Shown: positions 45,834 through 56,037, counted from the stretch's first letter. The stretch is DNA of 64,000 nucleotides from Jiella flava (GCF_017349315.1 NZ_JAFMPP010000001.1:186001-250000), one strand, 5' to 3'. Notes: a model not told the origin generated them from the letters alone. Numbers and translations are program-made.

Positions 45834-46790
45834 ATGGCCACGCCGCTCGACCTCGACCAGTTGCAGACCTTCGTCGCCATCGTCGACAGTGGGAGTTTTA
45901 CCCGGGCCGCCGAGGACGTCTTCAAGACCCAATCGGCGGTCTCGATGCAGATCCGCCGGCTGGAGGAGCGCCTCGGCGTCTCGCTGTTCGAGCGCACCGG
46001 CCGCACGATCCAGGTCACCGAAGCCGGCTCGCGCCTTCTGATCTATGCCCGCCGAATTATCAGCCTCAGCCGCGAGACCCTTTCGGCCTTCGACAGCGAA
46101 GCGATCCAGGGGCAGCTTAGGATCGGCCTGCCGGATGATTATGCCGAGCGCTTCCTGCCGGAGATCCTCGCCCGCTTCAGCCGTTCGAACCCACTGGTCG
46201 AATTGCAGATCGCCTGCGAGCCCTCGGCCAACCTCGCCGATCACATTGACAAGGGCCGTCTGGACGTCGCCCTCGTCGCCGACTGCACCGTCGGCCAGAT
46301 CCAGCCCGAGATCGTGCGGCGCGAACCGCTGCATTTCATGACCTCTGCCGCCCATGACGTGCATCAGGAGGCCGTGCTGCCGCTGGCGCTTGGCCGGTCG
46401 AATTGCGCCTGGCGATCCGAGGGGATGAAGGCGCTCGATGCGGCGGGCCTGCGCTACAAGGTGCTGTTCTCCTCCTGGTCGGCGCAGATCATCGCCTCGG
46501 CCATTTTAGCCGGCCTTGCCGTCGGCGTCCTGCCGGAATGCGCGCTACGGCCCGGGATGCGGGTGCTCGGCGAGCATGATGGCTTTCCCCAACTCAAGGA
46601 CAACGAGATCGGCGTCCTGCGCGCCCGCAATTCCGATGGCCCGGTGGTCAGCGCCCTCGTCGACCACATCCGCGACAGTCTTGCCAATCTCCAGCCCGCC
46701 GAGGGACCCGCCCGGCCGCAGGTCAAAACCGAATTGCGCGGTGCGCGATTGTCCCGCCCGAAGCCCGGCGCCGCCGTCGCCACCGCGTGA
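45834..46790 (+). CDS. LysR-family transcriptional regulator
   Basis: 318 residues. The N-terminal winged helix (DQLQTFVAIVDSGSFTRAAEDVF, AVSMQIRRLEERLGVSLFERTGR) is followed by a substrate-binding-like effector domain starting near LRIGLPDDYAERFLPEIL. LysR members typically control a divergent neighbour, here the DUF1127 gene 182 bases away. The effector is unknown. It is convergent with the pentapeptide gene, separated by 19 bases. Confidence 0.93.
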   Translation: MATPLDLDQLQTFVAIVDSGSFTRAAEDVFKTQSAVSMQIRRLEERLGVSLFERTGRTIQVTEAGSRLLIYARRIISLSRETLSAFDSEAIQGQLRIGLPDDYAERFLPEILARFSRSNPLVELQIACEPSANLADHIDKGRLDVALVADCTVGQIQPEIVRREPLHFMTSAAHDVHQEAVLPLALGRSNCAWRSEGMKALDAAGLRYKVLFSSWSAQIIASAILAGLAVGVLPECALRPGMRVLGEHDGFPQLKDNEIGVLRARNSDGPVVSALVDHIRDSLANLQPAEGPARPQVKTELRGARLSRPKPGAAVATA

Positions 46791-46809
46791 AAGCCGAGGC
46801 GGCCGATCT

Positions 46810-47610
46810 TTACTGGGATGCCTTCGCCTTGCCGCTGGCGTCGAGATTCTTCGCCGAGCCGATGACGCCGCCCCACTGCACCGAGCGCAGATCGGCCTTG
46901 GCGAAATCGGCCCCGCTGATGGTGGCGCCGGCGAAATTTGCCCCGGCGATCTCGGCGCGCTGCAGATCGGCCCCCGTCAGATTCGCGCCCGAGAAATTCG
47001 CAAACTCCGCCGCCGCGCGAGACAAATTGGCGCCGGCGAGATTGGCGCCCGTCAGATTCGCCGAATTCAACACGCCGCGCATCATACCCATCGATTGATT
47101 GCGCATGTCGGCTGAAAGATCAGCCCCTTTGAGATTGGCGTCGACCAGATTGGCGCCGGTGAGATCAGCGGCAAGCCGGGTCTTGGACAAATCGGCGCCG
47201 GCAAAGATCGCGCCCTTCAATTGCGCCTGAAAGAGGCTCGCCGCCGCCAGGTCCGCGTCGGAAAAATCCGCTTTCAGCCCCCATAGCTGATCGAGCTTGG
47301 CGCCTTTGAAATTGGCGCCGGCAAAGCTCGTGCCGTTGACCGCGGCACCGGTGAAATTGGCGCCGGCAAAATCCAGCCCAGCCAGATCGAGGCCGTTCAG
47401 CGACTTGTGTGAAAGATCGACCGGCTTTGCCTTGGTGGCCTTGGCGATGAGCGCGCTGACCTCGGCTCGTGTCATTTCCGCCTTGGTCATACGCGGCGAC
47501 GACATATCGAGACCGCTCATCAAACCTTGCGCCAGAGCCGGCAGCGGCCCGGCGACGCCCGCCGCAAGCGCTGCGATGGCTGCCACGATGACAATCGTTT
47601 TGGTCGTCAT
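46810..47610 (-). CDS. Secreted pentapeptide-repeat protein
   Basis: 266 residues. The signal peptide (TIVIVAAIAALAAGVAGPLPALA) precedes about 20 pentapeptide units of the A(N/D)LxG type, such as LAGLDFAGANFTGAAVNG, DLTGANLVDANLKGADLS and NLTGANLAGANLSRA. They predict a right-handed quadrilateral beta-helix in the periplasm or outside the cell. The first 40 mature residues (MSSPRMTKAEMTRAEVSAL) are helical. Function is unknown. GGGAGGA lies upstream of ATG 47610. Confidence 0.9.
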   Translation of the reverse strand: MTTKTIVIVAAIAALAAGVAGPLPALAQGLMSGLDMSSPRMTKAEMTRAEVSALIAKATKAKPVDLSHKSLNGLDLAGLDFAGANFTGAAVNGTSFAGANFKGAKLDQLWGLKADFSDADLAAASLFQAQLKGAIFAGADLSKTRLAADLTGANLVDANLKGADLSADMRNQSMGMMRGVLNSANLTGANLAGANLSRAAAEFANFSGANLTGADLQRAEIAGANFAGATISGADFAKADLRSVQWGGVIGSAKNLDASGKAKASQ

Positions 47611-47869
47611 GCTGATCCTCCCTGACACCGACGCCGGCACAGATCCGGAAGCGCGCCGGCTGCCAGCTGCTAACGATGCGCCCCACGCATCGATTTAGGC
47701 CGTGGGATCGAGCCAATTCGAACGGCCCGCCAGCCGTCATAACCGTGCGCATGGGCGCCCTCGCCCGTGTCGAACGATACGCCCATCGTGCCTGACGCGA
47801 ATGGACGCACCCTGCCCCATACCCGGCAAAGGCTTGCCGCTGGCAGCGGCGATCGCCACAGTACCGGGT

Positions 47870-49483
47870 ATGAGCCGTTCCGCCGAATCGATCCCCGCCA
47901 GCAATGTCGCCGAATATTCCGTTTCGGAGATTTCCGGGGCGCTGAAACGGACGGTGGAAGACACCTTTGGCCATGTGCGGGTGCGCGGCGAAGTGTCCGG
48001 CTATCGCGGGCCGCATTCCTCGGGCCACGCCTATTTCGCCCTGAAGGACGAGCGCGCGCGGATCGATGCCGTGATCTGGCGCGGCGCCTTTTCCAAGCTC
48101 GCCTTCAAGCCGGAGGAGGGGCTGGAGGTGATCGCCACCGGGCGGCTGACCACCTATCCGAACTCGTCGAAATACCAGATCGTCATCGAAACGATCGAGC
48201 CCGCCGGCGCCGGCGCGCTGATGGCGCTGCTCAACGAGCGGCGGCAGAAGCTCGAGGCCGAAGGCCTCTTCGCCGACGAGCGCAAGCGCCCCCTGCCCTT
48301 TCTGCCGCGGATCATCGGCGTCGTCACCTCGCCGACCGGCGCCGTCATCCGCGATATCGTCCACCGCATCTCCGACCGGTTTCCGGTGCATGTGCTGGTC
48401 TGGCCGGTGCGCGTGCAAGGCGAGACCTGCGGAGCGGAAGTCAGCGCCGCGATCGAAGGGTTCAACGCCATCGAAGCCGGCGGCCCGGTGCCGCGGCCGG
48501 ATCTTCTCATCGTTGCGCGCGGCGGCGGCAGCCTCGAAGATCTCTGGGGCTTCAACGACGAGGCCGTGGTGCGCGCCGCCGCCGCCTCGCAGATCCCGCT
48601 GATTGCGGCGGTCGGCCATGAGACCGACTGGACCCTGATCGACCACGCCGCCGACCGCCGCGCGCCGACCCCGACGGGCGCCGCCGAAATGGCCGTGCCG
48701 GTGCGCGCCGATCTTCAGGCGGCGCTTGCCAGCCACAATGCCCGTCTGTCCGGCGCGGTCTCACGCCGTCTAGACCAAGAGCGCAAGGGGCTGGCGGCGT
48801 TGCTGCGGGCGATGCCCGGCATCGAGGCCCTGCTCGAGCCGCCGCGCCGGCGCCTCGACGAGGCGACGACGGCGCTCGGCAGCAATCTGCGCCATGCCGT
48901 CGGCGACAAGCGTCGAGCCTTTACCGCCGCCGCTGCCCGGCTTGCCCCGGCGACCCTCGAAGCCGGCCTGCGCGACAAGCGGGCGGCGCTGCGCCATCAC
49001 GCCGCCCGGATCGACCATGGCGCGCGGCTGCGGCTCGACGATGCCCGGCGCCGCCTCGATCGGCTGGCCGCCGGGCTGAAGCCCCATATGCTGAAGGCCA
49101 AAAGCGAAGCCGCGCGGGTGGCATTGGGACAGCTCGGCGAGCGGTTGGAACGGGCTGAAACACAGACGAGCCACCAACGCCGCCAGCGGCTGGAGGGCGC
49201 GTGGCGCCTCGCCGCGAGTCTGAGCCCGCTGAATGTGCTCGAACGCGGCTATGTCATCGTGCGGGACGGCGACGGTGCCCCGGTCACACGAGCGGGCGAT
49301 CTTTACGCGGGCATGCCGATTGCGCTGGAATTTGCCGGCCGTCAAAGCCGCGCCGCCATCGTCACCGAGGGCAGCGTGCCCGCCCCGCAGTCAGAAGGCG
49401 CCGCAAAGCCGGCGGATGCGCCGAAGCGGCGCAAACCCGCGCGGACAAAATCGCAATCCAGCGATCAAGGCTCGCTGTTTTGA
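47870..49483 (+). CDS. xseA: Exodeoxyribonuclease VII large subunit
   Basis: 537 residues. An N-terminal OB fold (VRVRGEVSGYRGPHSSGHAYFALKDERARIDAVIW) leads to the catalytic core with IGVVTSPTGAVIRDIVHR, LIVARGGGSLEDLWGFNDEAVVRA and AVGHETDWTLIDHAADRRAPTPTGAAE. A long coiled-coil region about residues 280-420 precedes the tail with LSPLNVLERGY. With XseB it degrades single-stranded DNA. The C-terminus is Lys/Arg/Ser-rich. ATG 47870 is the best fit; the ribosome site is weak. No xseB is in the window. Confidence 0.95.
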   Translation: MSRSAESIPASNVAEYSVSEISGALKRTVEDTFGHVRVRGEVSGYRGPHSSGHAYFALKDERARIDAVIWRGAFSKLAFKPEEGLEVIATGRLTTYPNSSKYQIVIETIEPAGAGALMALLNERRQKLEAEGLFADERKRPLPFLPRIIGVVTSPTGAVIRDIVHRISDRFPVHVLVWPVRVQGETCGAEVSAAIEGFNAIEAGGPVPRPDLLIVARGGGSLEDLWGFNDEAVVRAAAASQIPLIAAVGHETDWTLIDHAADRRAPTPTGAAEMAVPVRADLQAALASHNARLSGAVSRRLDQERKGLAALLRAMPGIEALLEPPRRRLDEATTALGSNLRHAVGDKRRAFTAAAARLAPATLEAGLRDKRAALRHHAARIDHGARLRLDDARRRLDRLAAGLKPHMLKAKSEAARVALGQLGERLERAETQTSHQRRQRLEGAWRLAASLSPLNVLERGYVIVRDGDGAPVTRAGDLYAGMPIALEFAGRQSRAAIVTEGSVPAPQSEGAAKPADAPKRRKPARTKSQSSDQGSLF

Positions 49484-49533
49484 ACCGGGCTTGAAGCGGC
49501 AGTGAGCGATCGGCGCGGTGCGCTGCGCCCCGG

Positions 49534-49866
49534 TCAGTCCTGATCGGCCGCACCGGCCAGAGCATCCAGTCGCGCTCCAAGCAAGCCCGCCCCGCCTAAA
49601 ATCCGCAACGTCTTTTGCCGCTGGGTCGTGCCGGAGGCAACCGTGATCGTCGATTTGGGAATGCCCCAGCTCTTGGCGAGGAGGGCGATCAACGCCTTAT
49701 TGGCCTTGCCGTCCTCCGGCACCGCCCGCAGCCGGACGGCAAGCCGCTTGTCGCCAGCCGCATCCACCTGAACTGCCTCGACCGCGTCCTTGGCGGCGCG
49801 GGGCGTCACCCGGACGAAGAGGACGACGTCTTCCCCCTCGATCTGAAAGAACGGCTTATCAGCCAT
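49534..49866 (-). CDS. DUF167/YggU family protein
   Basis: 110 residues. The family core is visible as VRVTPRAAKDAVEAV, LAVRLRAVPEDGKANKALIALLAKSWGIPKSTITVASGTTQRQKTLRI. The biochemical role is unknown. It lies 23 bases downstream of yggT on the same strand, the usual bacterial arrangement, so the two are likely cotranscribed. Confidence 0.93.
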   Translation of the reverse strand: MADKPFFQIEGEDVVLFVRVTPRAAKDAVEAVQVDAAGDKRLAVRLRAVPEDGKANKALIALLAKSWGIPKSTITVASGTTQRQKTLRILGGAGLLGARLDALAGAADQD

Positions 49867-49889
49867 CGCCCCGCAACCGGCAGAGCCGA

Positions 49890-50192
49890 TCAGATGCCGG
49901 CGCGCATGATCGCCGGGTCGACATAGACCACGATGAAATACTGCAGGAACATGATGATGAAGAGCACGACCAGCGGCGACAGGTCGATCCCGCCGAGATC
50001 GGGCAGGAAGCGCCGGATCTTGCGATAGACCGGCTCGGTCATCTGCCAGAGGAAGCGGCCGATCGCATCCACGAACGGATTGCCGGGATTGACGATGTTG
50101 AACGCGTAGAGCCAGGAGAGCACGGCCGAAGCGATCACGATCCACCAATAGAGATTGAGCGCCTGATAGATTACGAAGGTGACTGCCAGCAT
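49890..50192 (-). CDS. YggT family membrane protein
   Basis: 100 residues with two membrane helices, ALNLYWWIVIASAVLSWLYAF and LSPLVVLFIIMFLQYFIV. The central NPFVDAIGRFLWQMTEPVYRKIRRFLPD is diagnostic of the family. Relatives are implicated in membrane organisation or osmotic tolerance. It heads the pair with DUF167. Confidence 0.93.
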   Translation of the reverse strand: MLAVTFVIYQALNLYWWIVIASAVLSWLYAFNIVNPGNPFVDAIGRFLWQMTEPVYRKIRRFLPDLGGIDLSPLVVLFIIMFLQYFIVVYVDPAIMRAGI

Positions 50193-50388
50193 CGATCCCG
50201 TGCCTTGTTTTCGGTCCTAGCCGATGTAGACACTGCCTTGCTCGGGCGCAAGAAAGACAGGACTTGAGCGTTAACGCCTAACTGCTCCTGCAGCCGCTTT
50301 CGTCCGGCGCGAATCTCCGCCCCGGCCCCACCGAAGCCGTTGACAGACGGCGCCTCCAAGCTCTAAAAGCCGCCTCACATCGGTGGAC

Positions 50389-50464
<76 letters not shown>

Positions 50465-50651
50465 ATGTTTTTCTCGGGAAAATTTATATCAAGTCTGGGG
50501 TCCGCGCGACTTTGCACCGTTTTCTTCGGCGCCTTGTTCCCCGCGTTGCTCGCTGATTCTCCAGCCCTTGCCAACACAAACGCCGCGGACCGACGAGGGT
50601 CTATCGGACCATCACGTCGATCCGAGGCGCTCAAAGGTCATCGCTCCGGCA

Positions 50652-50688
50652 GCGCCGCGCGGAAGCGTGAGCCTCCACGCGGCGGCGC
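50652..50688 (-). terminator. GC-rich hairpin at the end of the pip/peptide-transporter operon
   Basis: GCGCCGC and GCGGCGC arms enclose a further CGTG/CACG inner stem, just downstream of the binding-protein stop codon. No T tract, so it may be a rho-dependent end or RNA stabiliser. Confidence 0.4.
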
Positions 50689-50691
50689 GCC

Positions 50692-52206
50692 CTACTCCTT
50701 GTCGGTGTCTTCGAGGAAGAAGCGACCCAGCGGATTCTGAAAGAAGTCCTTCACGTTCTTGCGGGCGACATTGATGTAGGGGCTGTAGTACAGGTCGACC
50801 CAGTTGACGTCGGCCTTCGCCTGCTTCTGCAGTTCGACATACATCGTTTCGCGCTTCTTCGGGTCCATCTCGACCCGCGCCTTGGCGACGAGCTTGGTGA
50901 CCGCCGGGTTGTTGTAGCGGGTCATGTAGTTCATGTTGGAATCATTGCCGAGCACAAAGGTCGTCTTCTGGTCCGGATCGAGAATATCGTTGGTCCAGTA
51001 GGCCTTGGCGACGTCGTAATCGCCATCGACCAGCATACCCCACTGCTGGGACGGATCGACCTTGCGGATGTTCAGCGTGATGCCCGCCTTGGCGAATTGC
51101 TGCTGCAACAGAACGCCGACCTGCTCGTCGACCTCGTCGCCGGCCTGGGCGAGATAGGTCAGCGTCAAATTGGAAACGCCGGCTTCCTTGAGCAGCGTTT
51201 TGGCCTTTTCCGGATCGTAGGGGCGAACCGCGTTGTCGGCATTGTAGTAGAGCGCGCCCTTCGGGATGTAGGAATTGGCGACGGTGCCGATGCCGAAGGT
51301 CACAGCGTCGACGATCGCCTTCTTGTCGGTGGCGTCGTCGATCGCCTCGCGCACCTTCTGCTTGCCGAGATCCCCATGGGAATGGTTGATCAAAAGCGAG
51401 TCTTCGCGGGTTGAAGGCTCCAAGAGGACGTTGAGATTGGGATCGGCCTCGAGCTGCTGAACGCGGGAGAACGGCACGAAGATCGCGGCATCGATCTGGC
51501 CGGCCTGGACGTCGAGCATGCGGGTGTTGTCGTCGGGGATCGAAATCCACTCCACGCCGTCGAGCTTGACCCGGTCAGCCTGCCAGAAATTCGGGTTTTT
51601 CTCCAGGATGACGCGGTCGCCGCGGATCCAGTCCTTGACCATGAAGGCGCCGGACGCGATCGGCTTCTGGGCGTAGGCCTCTTCGCCCATTGTCTCCATC
51701 CCCTTCTTGGAGATGATCGAGGCGCCGGGCATGGCGAGGGTCGAAAGAAAGGGCGCGGAGGGCGACTTCAGCTTGACGACGAGCGTCTGCGCGTCCGGCG
51801 TCGCCATGTCGGCGACGATCTTGTAGGAATCCGACCACAGCGACAGCTTGTCGTCGCGAATGCGGGTCAGCGAATATTTCGCGTCTTCCGAGGTGATCGG
51901 CGAGCCGTCGGAGAACTTCGCGTCGCGCATCTTGAACGTATAGGTCAGATTGTCCGGCGAGACCGTCCAGCTCTCGGCAAGGCCCGGCTCCAGCTTGGTC
52001 CCGGTCTTGTCCACCCGCACGAGCACGTCATAGACATTGGCAAAGACCCAGAAGTCGATGTTCTGGGCGGTGGCGATCGGATCGAAGGTCGAGGAATCTT
52101 CACGGCGACCGATGGTCAGCACGCCCGCAGCCTCGGCCACGCTGGTGCCGAAGGTCAGTGCCGCGAGGGCGGTCGTCGCGGCCAGAAAAAAGATCTTGCG
52201 ATTCAT
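50692..52206 (-). CDS. Peptide/nickel-type ABC transporter substrate-binding protein (family 5)
   Basis: 504 residues. A signal peptide (IFFLAATTALAALTFGTSVAEAA) leads to a family 5 binding protein: LEPGLAESWTVSPDNLTYTFKMRDAKFSDGSPITSEDAKYSLTRI, then GAFMVKDWIRGDRVILEKNPNFW, the conserved ligand-lobe motif. YDPEKAKTLLKEAG follows. Binds peptides, opines, amides or similar small molecules. It is the last gene of the pip operon and overlaps the upstream ATPase gene by ATGA; the AGGAGAG ribosome site is strong, so it may be made in excess. The ligand is unknown; context suggests a signal molecule or peptide-like plant compound. Confidence 0.93.
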   Translation of the reverse strand: MNRKIFFLAATTALAALTFGTSVAEAAGVLTIGRREDSSTFDPIATAQNIDFWVFANVYDVLVRVDKTGTKLEPGLAESWTVSPDNLTYTFKMRDAKFSDGSPITSEDAKYSLTRIRDDKLSLWSDSYKIVADMATPDAQTLVVKLKSPSAPFLSTLAMPGASIISKKGMETMGEEAYAQKPIASGAFMVKDWIRGDRVILEKNPNFWQADRVKLDGVEWISIPDDNTRMLDVQAGQIDAAIFVPFSRVQQLEADPNLNVLLEPSTREDSLLINHSHGDLGKQKVREAIDDATDKKAIVDAVTFGIGTVANSYIPKGALYYNADNAVRPYDPEKAKTLLKEAGVSNLTLTYLAQAGDEVDEQVGVLLQQQFAKAGITLNIRKVDPSQQWGMLVDGDYDVAKAYWTNDILDPDQKTTFVLGNDSNMNYMTRYNNPAVTKLVAKARVEMDPKKRETMYVELQKQAKADVNWVDLYYSPYINVARKNVKDFFQNPLGRFFLEDTDKE

Positions 52207-53240
52207 GGATGCTCTCCTGTCGTCGTCAGGCGGGTTGCAGTTGCGGGGGAAGGAAGCTGACCGGGGTCGAAAATACAGGCCCAGCCATGGCCGTCGCGGC
52301 GCCGTAGCGTCGGCGCGGGATCGGCCTTGCATCGGGCTTTGGCAAAGGCGCAGCGCGGGTGGAAACTGCAGCCGGACGGCAGGTTGAGCGGGCTCGGCGG
52401 CTCGCCCTGCATCGGCGCTTCGGGCAGAACGATGTCGGGATCGATTTCCGGGATCGATTGGATCAGCGCGGCCGTATAAGGATGACGCGGCGCGGCAAAG
52501 ACCTGTTCGGTCGGGCCCTCTTCGACGATCCGCCCGAGATACATCACCGCCACCCGGTCGCAGAGCCGGCGGACGATCGACAGATCATGGGCGATGAAGA
52601 TCAAGGTGAGGTTCATCCGCTCTTTCAGATCGAGGAAGAGGTTGATGATCTGCCCCTGGATCGAGACGTCGAGCGCGGCGACGCATTCGTCGGCGACGAT
52701 CAGCTTCGGCTCCACCGCCAGCGCCCGAGCGATGCCGACGCGCTGGCACTGGCCGCCGCTGAGCGCCTTCGGCCGCCGGGCAGCAAGCGCCGGATCAAGA
52801 CCAACCAGCGACAACAGCTCGGCCACGCGCTTGCCGACCTCAGGGCCCGGGACCTTATTGTGGACGCGCAGCACCTCGGCGATCGCCTCGCCGACCGTCA
52901 GCCGGGGATTAAGCGCGTTCATCGGATCCTGAAACACCGTCGCCGTTTCCCGGCGCAGCGTCTTCAGGCCACGCGGGTTCTTCGCCGAAACTGCGACGCC
53001 GTCGAAGGCGACATGGCCGCTGGTGACGCTTTCGAGGCCGAGCAGCGCCCGGCCGAGGGTCGACTTGCCGGAGCCGGATTCGCCGACAAGGCCGATGGTT
53101 TCGCCGGGCTTGACGCTCAGCGACACGCCGTTCAGCGCCTTCACCGAGCGCCTCGTCAGCCCGAGCGGACCGCCGCCAGGGGCCGGAAAATGCAGGACGA
53201 CGTCGTCCGCTTCGATCAGCGGCGTGCGGTCGATCGTCAT
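52203..53240 (-). CDS. Peptide ABC transporter ATP-binding protein (OppF/DppF type)
   Basis: 345 residues. Walker A is GESGSGKST, the Q loop AVFQDPMNALNPRLTV, the signature LSGGQCQRVGIARAL (Cys in place of the common Arg/Gln) and Walker B LIVADECVAALDVS, with C in place of the usual P after DE. The C-terminal CSFHPRCAFAKARC is the Opp/Dpp iron-sulfur-type Cys motif. Pairs with the next ATPase to power import. ATGA overlaps at both ends show translational coupling. Confidence 0.94.
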   Translation of the reverse strand: MTIDRTPLIEADDVVLHFPAPGGGPLGLTRRSVKALNGVSLSVKPGETIGLVGESGSGKSTLGRALLGLESVTSGHVAFDGVAVSAKNPRGLKTLRRETATVFQDPMNALNPRLTVGEAIAEVLRVHNKVPGPEVGKRVAELLSLVGLDPALAARRPKALSGGQCQRVGIARALAVEPKLIVADECVAALDVSIQGQIINLFLDLKERMNLTLIFIAHDLSIVRRLCDRVAVMYLGRIVEEGPTEQVFAAPRHPYTAALIQSIPEIDPDIVLPEAPMQGEPPSPLNLPSGCSFHPRCAFAKARCKADPAPTLRRRDGHGWACIFDPGQLPSPATATRLTTTGEHP

Positions 53241-54244
53241 GCGAAGCCCCGCGCCGGAACGCTTGTCAGCTCCGAGACGACCGGATTGTGGCAGGCAAGC
53301 CGCCGATCTTGGCCAACGTCCTCGAATGGTGGCTGCAGCCGCGCGCAGGCGTCGACGGCGTTTGAGCAGCGCGGATGGAATCGGCAGCCGCTCGGCATGG
53401 CATCGATCGTCGGCGGATAGCCGGGAATCGTCTTCAGCCGGCTGCCGGTCGCGCCGGCGCCCGGCTGACAGCCGGTCAGACCCGCCGTGTAGGGATGACG
53501 CGGATCGGCGAGCAGCGTGCGCTTGTCGCCGATTTCGCAGACCCGGCCGCCATAGAGCACGCAGATCCGGTCGCAGAGCTGGGCGACGACGCCGAGATCA
53601 TGGGTGATGAAGATGATCGACAGACCCCGCGCGTCGCGCAGCTCTTTGAGCAGCCGCAGGATCTGCGCCTGAACCGTCACGTCGAGGGCGGTGGTCGGCT
53701 CGTCGGCGATCAGGATGTCGGGATCGGAGGCGAGCGCCAGGGCGATCATCGCCCGCTGCCGCATGCCGCCGGAGAACTCATGCGGAAAACCCCGCGACCG
53801 CTCCTTCGGATCGGGAATGCCGACCTGGGTCAACAGTTCGACGGCGCGTGCTTCGGCCGCCCGGCGCGAGCTGCCATGATGGAAGCGCACGCTCTCGGCG
53901 ATCTGCTCGCCGATGCGCATCACCGGATCAAGATGGCTGGCCGGATTTTGGAAGATCATGCCGATGCGCTTGCCGCGAACGGTGCGGAACCCCGCATCCG
54001 GCAGCGCCATCACGTCCTCGCCGTCGATCCGCACCCGGCCGCCGGGGATCGACAGGCGTTTCGACGGCAAAAGCTTGAGCAGGGCGCGGCACGCCATGGT
54101 CTTACCCGAGCCGCTCTCACCGACGAGCCCAAGGATCTCCCCCTTGCCGAGCGTGAAGGAAACCCGATCGACGATGACGTGACGGCCGGTGTCGGTGGCG
54201 ACGTCGACGGTGAGGTCCTCGACCTCGAAGAACGCCCCGCTCAT
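53237..54244 (-). CDS. Peptide ABC transporter ATP-binding protein (OppD/DppD type)
   Basis: 335 residues. Walker [11 protein letters not shown] loop [16 protein letters not shown], signature [15 protein letters not shown], Walker [16 protein letters not shown] loop [11 protein letters not shown]. The C-terminal end carries [17 protein letters not shown], the Dpp Cys motif. It forms the ATPase pair with the preceding-listed subunit. It starts at 54244, overlapping the stop of the permease gene. Confidence 0.94.
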   Translation of the reverse strand: MSGAFFEVEDLTVDVATDTGRHVIVDRVSFTLGKGEILGLVGESGSGKTMACRALLKLLPSKRLSIPGGRVRIDGEDVMALPDAGFRTVRGKRIGMIFQNPASHLDPVMRIGEQIAESVRFHHGSSRRAAEARAVELLTQVGIPDPKERSRGFPHEFSGGMRQRAMIALALASDPDILIADEPTTALDVTVQAQILRLLKELRDARGLSIIFITHDLGVVAQLCDRICVLYGGRVCEIGDKRTLLADPRHPYTAGLTGCQPGAGATGSRLKTIPGYPPTIDAMPSGCRFHPRCSNAVDACARLQPPFEDVGQDRRLACHNPVVSELTSVPARGFA

Positions 54245-55101
54245 GGCCGCACTCCCAGTTTTTCGCCGAGGCCATCGGCGAGCAGGCTGAAGCCGAAGGC
54301 AAGCACCACGATGGCAAGGCCCGGGAAGGTCGAAATCCACCAGGCGATGGAGATGAAGGCCTGGCCGTCGGCGACCATGATGCCCCACTCGGCCGTCGGC
54401 GGCTGCACGCCGAGCCCGAGATAACTGATCGCCGCGCCGTTCAGGAGCACCAGCACCGCGTCGGACATGGAAAACACGATCGAGCCGACCATGGCGTTCG
54501 GCAGGAGATGACGGAACATGATGCGCCAATGGGAAAAGCCGAGGCTTTTCGCCGCCATGGCGAAGTCGCTCTGGCGCAGCACCAGGATCTGCGCCCGGAT
54601 CAGCCGGGCATAGGAGACCCAACCAACCAGCCCCATGGCGATGTAGAAGCTGGCAAGGCCAGGGCCTAAAATGGCGATGATCGCCAGCATCAAGACCAGG
54701 AAGGGAAAGGCGAGGACGACGTCGACCACCCGCATGAACAGGGTGTCGGTCAGCCCGCCGAAATAGCCGGCGATGGTGCCTGTGGCGGTGCCGATGATGA
54801 ACGGGAAGATCACACCCAGCACCGCGATCTGCAGATCGACCCGAGCGCTCCAGATTACCCGCGCGAGGATGTCACGGCCGAAATTGTCGGTGCCGAAGGG
54901 ATGGGCGAGGCTCGGCGGGGCGAGCCTGGCGGCGATATCCTGATAGACTGGATCGTAAGGCGAAATCAGCGGCGCGCCGATGGCAAGCACCAGGAAGACG
55001 GTCAGGATCGCGCCGCCGATCAACATCGGCTGCGGCACACCAGCGGTCAGGCGGCCCAGAAACCGGCGCGGCATCGGCCGATCGAGGGTCGCCTCGCTCA
55101 T
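54241..55101 (-). CDS. Peptide ABC transporter permease (OppC/DppC type)
   Basis: 286 residues with six membrane helices. HPFGTDNFGRDILARVIWSARVDL is the classic DppC N-terminal motif, and AMAAKSLGFSHWRIMFRHLLPN is the ATPase-contact EAA loop. It forms the channel with the DppB-type permease. Starts at 55101 with ATGA overlap on the DppB gene and ends overlapping the ATPase gene. Confidence 0.95.
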   Translation of the reverse strand: MSEATLDRPMPRRFLGRLTAGVPQPMLIGGAILTVFLVLAIGAPLISPYDPVYQDIAARLAPPSLAHPFGTDNFGRDILARVIWSARVDLQIAVLGVIFPFIIGTATGTIAGYFGGLTDTLFMRVVDVVLAFPFLVLMLAIIAILGPGLASFYIAMGLVGWVSYARLIRAQILVLRQSDFAMAAKSLGFSHWRIMFRHLLPNAMVGSIVFSMSDAVLVLLNGAAISYLGLGVQPPTAEWGIMVADGQAFISIAWWISTFPGLAIVVLAFGFSLLADGLGEKLGVRP

Positions 55102-56036
55102 AGCGTCACCCTCGGATCGAGCACCACGGTCAAGATGTCGGCGAGGAAGTTGGTCAGCACCGAGGCCAGCGCGAACAGCATCGCGACGCCCTGCACCACC
55201 ATGTAGTCGCGGGTGAAGATCGCCCGGATCAACAGCTGACCCATGCCGGGAATGGCAAAGACGCTTTCGACGACGACGGTGCCGCTGATCAGCCAGCCGA
55301 TATTGACCGCGAGAAGATTCAGCGTCGGGATCAGCGAATTGGGCAGGACGTGCCGGCGAAAGACGATATGCTCCGGCAGGCCGCGCGCCCGCGCCGCCAT
55401 CGCCGCGTCGGATTCCATCTCGGCGAGGAGGCTTGCCCGCAGGCTGCGGGTCAAGACCGCCGACAGCGACAAGGCGATGGTTAGGCACGGCAGCACCATG
55501 TGATGCAGTTTGTCGGCCACGGACTGACCATAGCCCGAGACCGGAAACAGGCCGAGCTTCACGCTGAACAGGATGATCAGCATGATGCCGAGCCAGAAGG
55601 CCGGCATGCCGAGGCCGCCGGTCGAGATCATCCGCACGGCATGGTCGATCGCGCCGCCGCGGTGGCCGGCCGCCAGGGTGGCCAGCGGGATGGTGATGAT
55701 GAGGGAGAGAATGACGCTGCCGAACACCAAGACCAGCGTCGGCTCCAACCGGCCGAGGATCAGACCGATGACGTCGACCTTATAGAGGATCGAGCGGCCC
55801 ATCTCGCCGTGGAAGAGGTTTTTGACAAAGTCGAAATACTGCACCCAGATCGGTTCATCGAGACCGAACTGGGCACGGATATTGGCAAGCGCCTCGGGCG
55901 TCGCGCGGGTGCCGAGCAGGATGCGCGCCGGATCGCCGGGGATCGAATGGACCAGCACGAAGGTGATGATGCTGATGCCGACGAGGACAGGCAGCAATTG
56001 CAGCGGACGATAAAAGACGAAGCGATAGCGATGCAT
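55098..56036 (-). CDS. Peptide ABC transporter permease (OppB/DppB type)
   Basis: 312 residues with six helices. The N-terminus has LLPVLVGISIITFVLVHSIPGDPARILLG, typical of OppB/DppB. AMAARARGLPEHIVFRRHVLPNSLIP is the EAA loop and the end is TNFLADILTVVLDPRVTL. It begins one base after the upstream iminopeptidase gene, with a GAGGCGG site in that gene's tail, so it is clearly part of the same transcript. Confidence 0.95.
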   Translation of the reverse strand: MHRYRFVFYRPLQLLPVLVGISIITFVLVHSIPGDPARILLGTRATPEALANIRAQFGLDEPIWVQYFDFVKNLFHGEMGRSILYKVDVIGLILGRLEPTLVLVFGSVILSLIITIPLATLAAGHRGGAIDHAVRMISTGGLGMPAFWLGIMLIILFSVKLGLFPVSGYGQSVADKLHHMVLPCLTIALSLSAVLTRSLRASLLAEMESDAAMAARARGLPEHIVFRRHVLPNSLIPTLNLLAVNIGWLISGTVVVESVFAIPGMGQLLIRAIFTRDYMVVQGVAMLFALASVLTNFLADILTVVLDPRVTL

Positions 56037-56037
56037 A